From NCBI RefSeq assembly GCF_000179595.2, contig NZ_JH556651.1, positions 496-64,495 of the forward strand: a stretch of 64,000 bases of DNA, written 5' to 3'. Numbering within the stretch: position 1 is the first letter of the stretch; each line of letters begins with the position of its first letter. Origin of the DNA: Acetivibrio cellulolyticus CD2. Its GTDB lineage: Bacteria > Bacillota > Clostridia > Acetivibrionales > Acetivibrionaceae. The notes under the pieces are model-generated. The model had not been told where the DNA came from. It saw only the letters and a program-made list of their open reading frames with translations, and did no database searches. The translations under genes and the position numbers were made by a program. Below, piece after piece: positions 57,645-64,000 of the stretch.

Positions 57645-58025
57645 ATGATTAATAAAATCGGAAAGATTACGATTTATGTAAATAATCAGGAAGAGGCAAA
57701 AAAGTTTTGGCTTGAAAAATTAGATTTTGTTGTAAAATTTGAACAAGCAATGGGGCCGTCTATGAAGTGGTTGGAAGTTGCTCCAAATAGCGATGAATTA
57801 ACTACATTTATTTTATATGATAAAAATTTAATGATTAAACAAAATCCAAAGACTAATGTTGCACATCCCTCAATTATATTAACTACAAAAGATATTGAAA
57901 ATGCTTATAAAAAAATGAAGGATAATGCAGTAGAAGTCGGGGAACTTCAAGTAATGCCTTATGGAAAGATGTTTTCCTTTAAAGATCAGGATGGAAATGA
58001 ATACTTGTTGAGAGAAGATAAATAA
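57645..58025 (+). CDS. VOC-family (glyoxalase/bleomycin-resistance-like) protein
   Basis: A 126-residue product; ATG 57645 has CGGAGG 8 bases upstream. The vicinal-oxygen-chelate fold is visible as two beta-alpha-beta units: KIGKITIYVNNQEEAKKFWL ... and SIILTTKDIENAYKKMKD, ending MFSFKDQDGNEYLLRE, where the C-terminal Glu is a usual metal ligand. The specific activity is unknown. The next gene upstream is the azoreductase. Confidence 0.85.
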   Translation: MINKIGKITIYVNNQEEAKKFWLEKLDFVVKFEQAMGPSMKWLEVAPNSDELTTFILYDKNLMIKQNPKTNVAHPSIILTTKDIENAYKKMKDNAVEVGELQVMPYGKMFSFKDQDGNEYLLREDK

Positions 58026-58103
58026 TTAGCTTGATCTTCATAAAATCTTCATATTATTTGGCTATCCTAATTATTGTACAAATAATTAGGAGGTCGAAAT
58101 AAT

Positions 58104-58580
58104 ATGGATGCTATGACTCATTATATGGAATTGCTTGCAACAAACCAACCGTGGAATCTAATAATTTTTATGGCAATTCCGGTTATTCTTGCAGAAACAA
58201 TTGCGGTTTCTGAATTGGCAATACTTTTCAGTAGAAATTTGAATAGTGGATTAAGAAAACTGAATAAAGTTGCAGGAATTACAGTAGGTATTTATTTTAC
58301 AGGTATTTTTCTTTATCTCTTATTCAATGCAGTAATTCCACTGACTTCTTCAGGAGGCTGGCGCGGACCTGCAGATGTAATAGCAGTTGGATTCTATCTT
58401 TTAGGTATAATACCTCTCCTTGGTATAACTCTTCTTGAATTAGGTTTTATAGCTAAAAAACGTGATGAGGTTGAAAAGCTTAAGCTCCACGCAACTTTCG
58501 TAGGAATTTTCCTGGTAGTTTCTCATATTGCAATGATTTTTGGAATGTTAAATCCAAGCTTGATGGAAATGAAGATGTAA
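58104..58580 (+). CDS. Four-helix membrane protein (DUF6803-like)
   Basis: A 158-residue integral membrane protein with an AGGAGG site. Helices lie at about 18-40 (WNLIIFMAIPVILAETIAVS), 56-77, 92-113 and 130-150. Short charged loops separate them. The likely family (DUF6803) has no known function; assignment from memory. A terminator follows. Confidence 0.65.
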   Translation: MDAMTHYMELLATNQPWNLIIFMAIPVILAETIAVSELAILFSRNLNSGLRKLNKVAGITVGIYFTGIFLYLLFNAVIPLTSSGGWRGPADVIAVGFYLLGIIPLLGITLLELGFIAKKRDEVEKLKLHATFVGIFLVVSHIAMIFGMLNPSLMEMKM

Positions 58581-58612
58581 ATTTGATTAATTATTATTAA
58601 GACTCAAAGATT

Positions 58613-58650
58613 GGAGGATGTTTCGAACTTTTATTCAGACATCCTCCCTC
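58613..58650 (+). terminator. Terminator after the DUF6803-like gene
   Basis: Stem GGAGGATGT/ACATCCTCC with a 17-base loop, 32 bases after the stop codon; only a short pyrimidine tract follows. Confidence 0.65.
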
Positions 58651-58689
58651 TATATATCTGATCTTACATCGTTGTAATTGATAAATCCA

Positions 58690-58734
58690 TTGACAAAATA
58701 TTAAAACAGGACTAAAATGTTAGGTGAGACTAAC
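58690..58734 (+). promoter_or_regulatory. SigA promoter and DtxR/IdeR-type iron box of the feo cluster
   Basis: TTGACA (58690-58695), 17 bases, TAAAAT (58713-58718). Directly after the -10 comes GTTAGGTGAGACTAAC (58719-58734), an inverted repeat GTTAG-N6-CTAAC resembling the DtxR box. A repressor bound there would cover the transcription start. Confidence 0.85.
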
Positions 58735-58793
58735 TAATACTGATAATGATTTGCGATACTGGTATTAAGCTTGTTGATAAGGGAGGTTTAGTA

Positions 58794-59504
58794 ATGTCTG
58801 AAAAAATATTATCTTCATCGATGCAGGATTATCTGGAAGCTATACTTGAACTATCAGAAGAAGAAGCCGCTGTCAGGATAACTGATATTGCAAGCAAGCT
58901 TAACATAGCCAAATCAAGTGTAAATCAGACAATAAGTAAACTTAAGGATATGGGGCTTGTAAGTCAGCAGGTGTATGGACCTGTAGAGCTGACTGAGAGT
59001 GGAAGGGAATATGCTAAAAAGGTAAAGCAGCGTCACATAAGGTTAAAAAAATTCCTTGTAAAAACGCTAGGAGTCGACCCGGAGATTGCAGAGAAAGATG
59101 CGTGCCAAATGGAGCATGCTGTTAGCTCTCAAACAATGGATCGTTTGACTGAGTTTTTATGTAGGAATGGTTATATGGCAGAAGAGTGCAATATCAATGA
59201 TAGACATTGCTCTGTATGCTCAAAACTTGAAGTTGCTGATGAAAAAAAATCAGGAAGTATGAATGTGGAAGCTGGTACCAAAAAACTAAGCGAATTAAAG
59301 ATAGGACAAAGGTGTAAAGTAGTAAAAGTTTCATCCAAAGGTGCAGTACGAAGACGTATTATGGAGATGGGAATAACTCCGGGGGCAGAAATGTTGGTAA
59401 AAGGATTTGCACCGTTAGGAGATCCTATGGAATTTGGAATAAAGGGATATAGCTTGAGTTTGCGTAAATCTGAGGCAGCGGATATAATTGTCGAAATAAC
59501 TTAG
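58794..59504 (+). CDS. DtxR-family iron regulator fused to FeoA domain
   Basis: A 236-residue product; ATG 58794 follows GGGAGG. The N-terminal winged helix (MQDYLEAILELSEEEAAVRI, IASKLNIAKSSVNQTISKL) and dimerisation/metal region (DPEIAEKDACQMEHAVS) are typical of DtxR/IdeR/MntR. A Cys-rich stretch (ECNINDRHCSVCSKLEV) links to a FeoA/SH3-like domain (about 163-236; KLSELKIGQRCKVVKVSS, RRRIMEMGITPGAEMLV). It lies between two identical-type operators and immediately before feoB. It probably represses its own gene and feoB when Fe(II) is abundant and may also act as FeoA. Confidence 0.9.
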   Translation: MSEKILSSSMQDYLEAILELSEEEAAVRITDIASKLNIAKSSVNQTISKLKDMGLVSQQVYGPVELTESGREYAKKVKQRHIRLKKFLVKTLGVDPEIAEKDACQMEHAVSSQTMDRLTEFLCRNGYMAEECNINDRHCSVCSKLEVADEKKSGSMNVEAGTKKLSELKIGQRCKVVKVSSKGAVRRRIMEMGITPGAEMLVKGFAPLGDPMEFGIKGYSLSLRKSEAADIIVEIT

Positions 59505-59545
59505 GGAATAGCTGAAGCATTACTACGTTTTTTTTTACGAGAAAA

Positions 59546-59561
59546 GTTAGGTGAAACTAAC
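59546..59561 (+). promoter_or_regulatory. Second DtxR/IdeR-type iron box, before feoB
   Basis: GTTAGGTGAAACTAAC, the same inverted repeat as 58719-58734 with one base different, 20 bases before the feoB start. Confidence 0.82.
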
Positions 59562-59580
59562 AATTGAGGAGTGAATCAAA

Positions 59581-61629
59581 ATGGTAAAAACAAATTTAAT
59601 AGATAAAGAAATAGTACTAGCTATTGCCGGAAATCCCAATTGTGGCAAAACAGTGCTCTTTAATGCTCTTACAGGGGCAAGGCAGCATGTTGGAAATTGG
59701 CCGGGAGTGACGGTGGAGAAAAAGGAAGGCAGCTTCAATTTTAAGAATAGATCCATTACTGTGGTTGATCTTCCGGGAACATATAGCCTTGGAGCGTATT
59801 CAGAGGATGAAGCTGTTGCCAGAGATTATATACTTTTTGAGAGGCCTGATGTAGTTCTTAATGTAATTGACTCAACAAACATTGAGAGAAATCTGTATCT
59901 CACATGCCAACTGTTGGAGATGGATGCCAATGTAGTACTGGCATTGAATATGTATGATGAGGCTTTATCAAAAAAAATTCACATAGACATAAAGCACATT
60001 TCATCCATCCTTGGAGTTCCAATAGTTACTACAGTTGCAACAAAGGGGGAAGGAATTGATGAAATGTTAAGTCAGGTACTGAAATCTTCCCATGAGAATT
60101 CGTACAAACCAATTTGTATTAATTACGGAAAAGATATTGAAGAGGCTATAAACTTGTTACAGGTTGAAATAGAGAAGGAATCAGAGTTTGCAGGAATAAA
60201 TAACCCAAGGTGGATGGCAATAAAATTTCTTGAAGGTGATGAAACTGTAAAAAAAATTATTGAGAAAAGCAAAGTTTACGAAAATTTGAGCAAGCATCGA
60301 AATGATTTGGTTAAAAAAATTGAAGCAATCTGGGGAGATGATATCGAATCGATTTTTGCCGAAAAGAGGTATGGTTACATTAACGGAGTGATTAAGGAAT
60401 CGGTGAAGAGGCATATGTCTTTTGAGGAAAGACAGTCAATAACGGACAGAATAGATATGATAGTAACAAATCGTTATCTCGCAATACCTATTTTCCTTAT
60501 TGTAATGTGGGCAATTTTTCAGTTTACATTTACCCTTGGGAATCCTATTGCAGATGGTATAGAGACTATATTTAGCTGGTTGGGCAGTGCTGTGAAGCTT
60601 TTGCTGGATAATTCGGGTGCACCGCAATTATTGAATTCTCTTGTTGTAGACGGCATAATTAGTGGAGTCGGCTCTGTCATTATGTTCATGCCGAATATTT
60701 TACTGCTTTTCTTTGCTATATCCATACTTGAAGATAGCGGATATATGGCAAGGGCGGCTTATATAACAGACCGCTTCATGCATACACTTGGACTTCACGG
60801 AAAATCCTTTATACCTATGATTGTAGGTTTCGGATGTAATGTTCCGGGAATTCTTGCAACCAGAACTCTTGAGAATAAAAGGGACCGTCTTGTTACAATA
60901 CTTATAAATCCGTTGATGTCATGCTCTGCCAGGCTTCCGGTATATATAATGTTTACAGGAGCGTTTTTCACTGCAAATCAAGGATTAATTATTTTCGCAC
61001 TATATCTTTTGGGAATTGTGCTTGCGATAGCAATGGGAGTTCTTTTTAAGAAGTTGGTATTTAAAGGCGAAACCTCTCATTTTATCATGGAATTGCCACC
61101 ATACAGGATGCCTACCCTTAAGAGTACATTTATTCATATGTGGGATAGGGGAAGTTCGTTTATCAAAAAAGCAGGAACACTTATTGTTGCGGTTGTTGTA
61201 CTTGTATGGGTGCTTTCAAGTTTACCGGCAGGTGTAGAATATGCAAGCCGTGATAGTTTACTCGGACATTTAGGGTCTTTCATTGCACCAATTTTAAAAC
61301 CTGCAGGTTTTGGAACTTGGGAAGCTTCTGTTGCATTGTTATTTGGGGTAGTTGCAAAAGAGGTTGTAGTTGGTACTTTGGGAGTTGTTTATGGTGTTAA
61401 TGACGAAGGACTCACATCGGCAATTGCAAAAGCATGGACTCCGCTTTCAGCTCTATCGTTCATGGTTATGACGCTGATATATATCCCATGTGTTGCGACA
61501 ATAGGAGCTATAAAACGTGAAACTAATTCGTGGGGATGGACTGCTTTCGCAATAGGCTATAGCCTTGTTCTTGGATGGGTGATGGCAGTAATTGTTTTTC
61601 AGGTAGGAAGACTATTGGGATATTCTTAG
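59581..61629 (+). CDS. feoB: Ferrous iron transporter FeoB
   Basis: A 682-residue Fe(II) permease. The G domain has GNPNCGKTVLFNALTGARQ (G1), VGNWPGVTVEKKEG (G2), DLPGTYSLGAYSEDE (G3) and LNMYDEA (G4). A helical region is followed by the membrane part with paired Gate motifs: MIVGFGCNVPGILATRTL and the Cys-containing MSCSARLPVYIMF. The second half has FGVVAKEVVVGTLGVVYG and IPCVATIGAIKRE. It has GAGGAG upstream, preceded by an iron box, and lies 76 bases after the DtxR-FeoA gene. Confidence 0.96.
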   Translation: MVKTNLIDKEIVLAIAGNPNCGKTVLFNALTGARQHVGNWPGVTVEKKEGSFNFKNRSITVVDLPGTYSLGAYSEDEAVARDYILFERPDVVLNVIDSTNIERNLYLTCQLLEMDANVVLALNMYDEALSKKIHIDIKHISSILGVPIVTTVATKGEGIDEMLSQVLKSSHENSYKPICINYGKDIEEAINLLQVEIEKESEFAGINNPRWMAIKFLEGDETVKKIIEKSKVYENLSKHRNDLVKKIEAIWGDDIESIFAEKRYGYINGVIKESVKRHMSFEERQSITDRIDMIVTNRYLAIPIFLIVMWAIFQFTFTLGNPIADGIETIFSWLGSAVKLLLDNSGAPQLLNSLVVDGIISGVGSVIMFMPNILLLFFAISILEDSGYMARAAYITDRFMHTLGLHGKSFIPMIVGFGCNVPGILATRTLENKRDRLVTILINPLMSCSARLPVYIMFTGAFFTANQGLIIFALYLLGIVLAIAMGVLFKKLVFKGETSHFIMELPPYRMPTLKSTFIHMWDRGSSFIKKAGTLIVAVVVLVWVLSSLPAGVEYASRDSLLGHLGSFIAPILKPAGFGTWEASVALLFGVVAKEVVVGTLGVVYGVNDEGLTSAIAKAWTPLSALSFMVMTLIYIPCVATIGAIKRETNSWGWTAFAIGYSLVLGWVMAVIVFQVGRLLGYS

Positions 61630-61663
61630 AAATTATGAAAATAAAGAAGGATGGTGTTAGTTT

Positions 61664-61837
61664 ATGTATACTACGGCAATAATATTAGTTTTAATAGGTT
61701 TGTCAGTTTCAGCTTTTATAGTTCATAAGCTTCGAAGGGCCTTTGAAAAATCCGATTGTGGGTCTTGTTGCAGTTCATGCTCCAGGACTTGTAGTTCAAA
61801 TGTAAAAAGATCAGATAAAGATAATGGAGAGGTCTAG
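61664..61837 (+). CDS. FeoB-associated Cys-rich membrane protein
   Basis: A 57-residue product starting 34 bases after feoB, preceded by GAAGGATGG. One N-terminal helix (TTAIILVLIGLSVSAFIVH) is followed by a cluster of cysteines (DCGSCCSSCSRTCSS). This matches the small FeoB-associated Cys-rich family found after feoB in many Firmicutes. It may handle Fe(II) at the pore or sense iron; no biochemical role is established. It is too short for most ORF callers. Confidence 0.85.
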   Translation: MYTTAIILVLIGLSVSAFIVHKLRRAFEKSDCGSCCSSCSRTCSSNVKRSDKDNGEV

Positions 61838-61902
61838 AAAATTTAAGATACTTTTAGTGTCTCAGAAGTAGTTTTATACAATTTACTTTTGCTTACCTTA
61901 TA

Positions 61903-61911
61903 TGCTATAAT
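61903..61911 (+). promoter_or_regulatory. Extended -10 promoter of metA
   Basis: TGCTATAAT about 70 bases before the metA start. No SAM riboswitch or T-box is visible between them. Confidence 0.6.
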
Positions 61912-61982
61912 AGCAAAAAGTAATATAAGTAAAACTATTGGAAAACAAATGTATAAGAAGTCTTGTATGGGAGGTTTTAAAC

Positions 61983-62900
61983 ATGCCAATAAAAATACCA
62001 TATAGTTTACCAGCAAAAGAAACGTTGACAAACGAGAATATATTTGTAATGGATGAACATAGAGCAGCACATCAGGATGTGAGGCCGTTAAAAATTGCCA
62101 TACTGAATTTAATGCCAACAAAAATCACTACAGAAACACAGATTCTGCGTTTGATTGGAAATACACCAATTCAGGTAGAAATTGAGCTTTTACACCCAAA
62201 AACCCATATATCAAAGAATACTTCAGGGGAGCACCTGACAAAGTTCTATAAGACCTTTGATGAAGTAAAACATGAGAAATTTGACGGACTTATTATAACT
62301 GGCGCACCTGTAGAACATATGGAATTTGAAGAAGTGAATTACTGGCAAGAGCTTAAAAAAATAATGGAGTGGAGTGTTAGCAATGTGTATTCTACCTTCC
62401 ATATTTGCTGGGGAGCTCAGGCAGGGTTGTACTACCATTATGGCATTAAAAAATATCCTCTTAGGGAAAAAATGTTTGGTGTTTTTGAACATCGGGTTTG
62501 TAAGCCTAACACGATGCTGTTAAGAGGGTTTGACGATTTTTTCTTAGCTCCGCATTCAAGAAACACAGAAATAAGGACAGAAGATGTTTTAAAGGTCAGT
62601 GAGCTTGATATCCTTTCAGATTCACAAGATGCGGGCATATATGTTATTAAGACGGATGGGGGCAGACAGATTTTTGTGACCGGTCATTCCGAATACGATC
62701 CATGCACATTGAAATCAGAGTATGACAGAGATATTTCGAGGGGTCTTGAAATCAAGGTTCCAAAGAATTATTTCCCAGATGACGATCCGAACAAGCCTCC
62801 GATAGTAAAATGGAGAGGTCATGCCAATTTGCTTTTTTCGAATTGGCTGAACTATTATGTATATCAGGAAACACCATTTGATTTAGACCAGATAAAATAA
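61983..62900 (+). CDS. metA: Homoserine O-acyltransferase MetA
   Basis: A 305-residue enzyme of methionine synthesis that acylates homoserine. ATG 61983 has GGGAGG upstream. Marks are [34 protein letters not shown], the catalytic Cys in [15 protein letters not shown] and the His-Glu pair in VTGHSEYDP. In E. coli, GAPLG has Gly at the acyl-CoA-specificity position; here the motif is [10 protein letters not shown], with Glu, which the published rule links to acetyl-CoA. The product is therefore more likely homoserine O-acetyltransferase. Confidence 0.93.
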   Translation: MPIKIPYSLPAKETLTNENIFVMDEHRAAHQDVRPLKIAILNLMPTKITTETQILRLIGNTPIQVEIELLHPKTHISKNTSGEHLTKFYKTFDEVKHEKFDGLIITGAPVEHMEFEEVNYWQELKKIMEWSVSNVYSTFHICWGAQAGLYYHYGIKKYPLREKMFGVFEHRVCKPNTMLLRGFDDFFLAPHSRNTEIRTEDVLKVSELDILSDSQDAGIYVIKTDGGRQIFVTGHSEYDPCTLKSEYDRDISRGLEIKVPKNYFPDDDPNKPPIVKWRGHANLLFSNWLNYYVYQETPFDLDQIK

Positions 62901-62912
62901 GAAAAGTGAGTT

Positions 62913-62951
62913 GTAGGCCGGGAATTTCATGATTTGAATCCTGGTCTTTTT
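62913..62951 (+). terminator. Terminator after metA
   Basis: GGCCGGGA pairs with TCCTGGTC (with G-U pairs) and is followed by TTTTT. Confidence 0.75.
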
Positions 62952-62983
62952 ACGGTATGCTTACTTGTAAAATGCGTGCGTTA

Positions 62984-62992
62984 ATATGATAT
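62984..62992 (+). promoter_or_regulatory. Extended -10 promoter of the Rrf2 gene
   Basis: TGATATAAT about 50 bases before the TTG start. TTGTAA is 19 bases upstream as a weak -35. Coordinates are approximate within a few bases. Confidence 0.55.
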
Positions 62993-63041
62993 AATAAATT
63001 CTAAGTAAGACAATGGATATTAGATTATTGGAGTGATTAAT

Positions 63042-63494
63042 TTGAAAATTTCTACAAAAGGCAGATACGGATTGGAAGCAATAGTTGACCTTGCAATCCA
63101 TTCAGCTGAAGGACATGTGAATTTAAAAAGCATATCCGAAAGGTGCGGAATGTCAGAAGCATATATATTACAGATTTTTTTAATACTGAGACGTGCGGGG
63201 ATTGTTGACAGTATAAGGGGAGCTCAGGGGGGATATGTTCTTGCCAAAGAACCCTCGGAAATAACTGTAGGTGATGTTTTGACAGCGCTTGAAGGCCCTT
63301 TGGCGCCAGTGGCTTGTGTTGTTACGGAAGCAGAGCACACTTGTGAAAGATACGGAAGTTGTGCAACGCGAGGTTTTTGGGAAAGCATTATGAGTGCTTT
63401 GAATGATGTTGCAAACTCCATTACAATTGCAGACTTGGTAGAGTGTTATAATGAGAGTGCTTTTCAAAGCAACGAAATAGAGTATTATATTTAG
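63042..63494 (+). CDS. Rrf2-family transcriptional regulator (IscR-like)
   Basis: A 150-residue winged-helix regulator. The TTG at 63042 is chosen, with GGAG 8 bases upstream, because the protein then begins MKISTKGRYGLEAIVDLA, the standard family start. The HTH is LKSISERCGMSEAYILQIF and the wing is SIRGAQGGYVLAKEPSEI. Three cysteines in ACVVTEAEHTCERYGSC match the Fe-S ligand pattern of IscR. Such proteins control Fe-S assembly or cysteine metabolism. No isc/suf gene follows in the window. Confidence 0.9.
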   Translation: MKISTKGRYGLEAIVDLAIHSAEGHVNLKSISERCGMSEAYILQIFLILRRAGIVDSIRGAQGGYVLAKEPSEITVGDVLTALEGPLAPVACVVTEAEHTCERYGSCATRGFWESIMSALNDVANSITIADLVECYNESAFQSNEIEYYI

Positions 63495-63515
63495 GTGTGA
63501 CTAAAATATGTAAAA

Positions 63516-64000
63516 TCACCTAATGCATTTGCTTAAACGATCTATTGCTTCTTGTATCTTATTTGGCTCTATTCCAGAGTAATTTATTATCAGCGTATGC
63601 TCAGCGCCTGGGATATCTTTGTGATAGTATTGCGACAAACAAGAAATACGCAGGCCTTCTTGTTCCGCTCTGTGGATTATGGTCTCGTCGGATAGGGATG
63701 TGTTTATATGCATAAGAAAGTGCAGTCCAGAATCTTCTTCTTTAATTTTAACAGAAGAAGACAGAGGGCTATTTTTTATGCATTGCAAAATAGCATCTCG
63801 CTGATTACGATAAAAGTTTCTCATGCGGTTTATGTGCTTTTCAAAATAGCCATTCTTAATAAATTTTGCAAGGGTATATTGTTCGAAATTTGATACAGTA
63901 CATGAGTAAAAACCGAGTTTTGAATAAAATCTATCCAATAAATGTTCAGGTAATATCATATAGCTTATTCGTATGGTTGATGCAAGGCTTTTGGTAAATG
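63516..64000 (-). CDS. MocR/PdxR-type regulator with aminotransferase domain, partial
   Basis: The frame is open to the right edge, so the 5' part lies outside. The visible 161 residues start at FTKSLASTIRISYMILPEHL, where the Lys is the PLP-binding lysine of the fold-type I aminotransferase domain, and continue with HINRMRNFYRNQRDAIL, EEDSGLHFLMHINT and a C-terminal INYSGIEPNKIQEAIDRL. This is the end of a GntR-HTH/aminotransferase fusion (MocR family), which often regulates vitamin B6 or amino-acid genes. It converges on the Rrf2 gene. Confidence 0.85.
   Translation of the reverse strand, partial: FTKSLASTIRISYMILPEHLLDRFYSKLGFYSCTVSNFEQYTLAKFIKNGYFEKHINRMRNFYRNQRDAILQCIKNSPLSSSVKIKEEDSGLHFLMHINTSLSDETIIHRAEQEGLRISCLSQYYHKDIPGAEHTLIINYSGIEPNKIQEAIDRLSKCIR

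Noticed and set aside
61838-61982. SAM riboswitch or T-box before metA
   Set aside because: The leader after the extended -10 is only about 70 bases, and no conserved core or terminator was found.
61843-62121. 92-codon minus-strand ORF over the metA promoter and start
   Set aside because: It overlaps the metA promoter and N-terminus, shows no family and is explained as a shadow frame of metA.

Overview
The window looks like chromosome from a low-GC, anaerobic, cellulosome-producing Firmicute of the Acetivibrio/Hungateiclostridium (Clostridium thermocellum) group. The evidence is nine proteins ending in type I dockerins plus one orphan dockerin, a SigI/RsgI pair whose sensor carries a CBM42, strong GGAGG ribosome binding sites, and clostridial housekeeping genes. 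The species is not determined.

Layout. 1-3.8 kb: integrase tail, LytTR relic, a dockerin GH9 cellulase and a truncated ATPase. 3.9-6.0 kb: cbiB-cobD (cobalamin). 6.1-7.9 kb: large serine recombinase with a 51-aa partner. 7.9-9.6 kb: metallophosphoesterase and a Cys-rich unknown. 9.9-16.7 kb: a giant five-repeat beta-helix dockerin protein. 16.7-18.7 kb: relics (PPC domain, orphan dockerin, SUKH, GGDEF) and a zinc-finger gene. 18.7-32.3 kb: a long cellulosomal operon. 32.3-37.6 kb: a second operon (beta-propeller enzyme and GH59). 37.6-40.5 kb: a solo RsgI-like anti-sigma domain, divergent sigI and rsgI. 40.8-43.9 kb: CotH-dockerin and VanZ. 44-47 kb: copA-copZ. 47-52 kb: lipoprotein, small membrane proteins, adenosine-deaminase-like and ADP-ribosylglycohydrolase genes. 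52-56.6 kb: PMT-type mannosyltransferase, then ECF sigma and anti-sigma. 57-58.6 kb: azoreductase, VOC protein, membrane protein. 58.7-61.8 kb: iron-regulated DtxR-FeoA fusion, FeoB and a small Cys-rich FeoB partner. 62-64 kb: metA, an Rrf2 regulator and part of a MocR regulator.

The most unusual system is the 18.7-32.3 kb operon. Between hemicellulases (GH43, GH43-CBM6, GH141-CBM6, all with dockerins) it carries ccmF (haem lyase), a secreted di-haem protein resembling hydrazine synthase alpha subunit, and a secreted protein joining a beta-propeller, a ricin-B lectin domain, a di-haem cytochrome c peroxidase/MauG-like domain and a dockerin. This predicts a c-type cytochrome docked onto the cellulosome, made together with its own haem-attachment factor.

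The operon starts at a SigI-like promoter (CCCAAC, A-tract, CGAA with 24-25 nt between element starts) and ends at a strong terminator. The same motif precedes the second operon and sigI itself. Two further copies fire leftward; one of them leads to an intact 55-aa ORF that is only the cytosolic anti-sigma domain of RsgI. The local model is inference: arabinose-decorated polysaccharide is sensed by RsgI-CBM42, SigI is released, hemicellulases and cellulosomal redox proteins are induced, and a soluble RsgI-N may give negative feedback.
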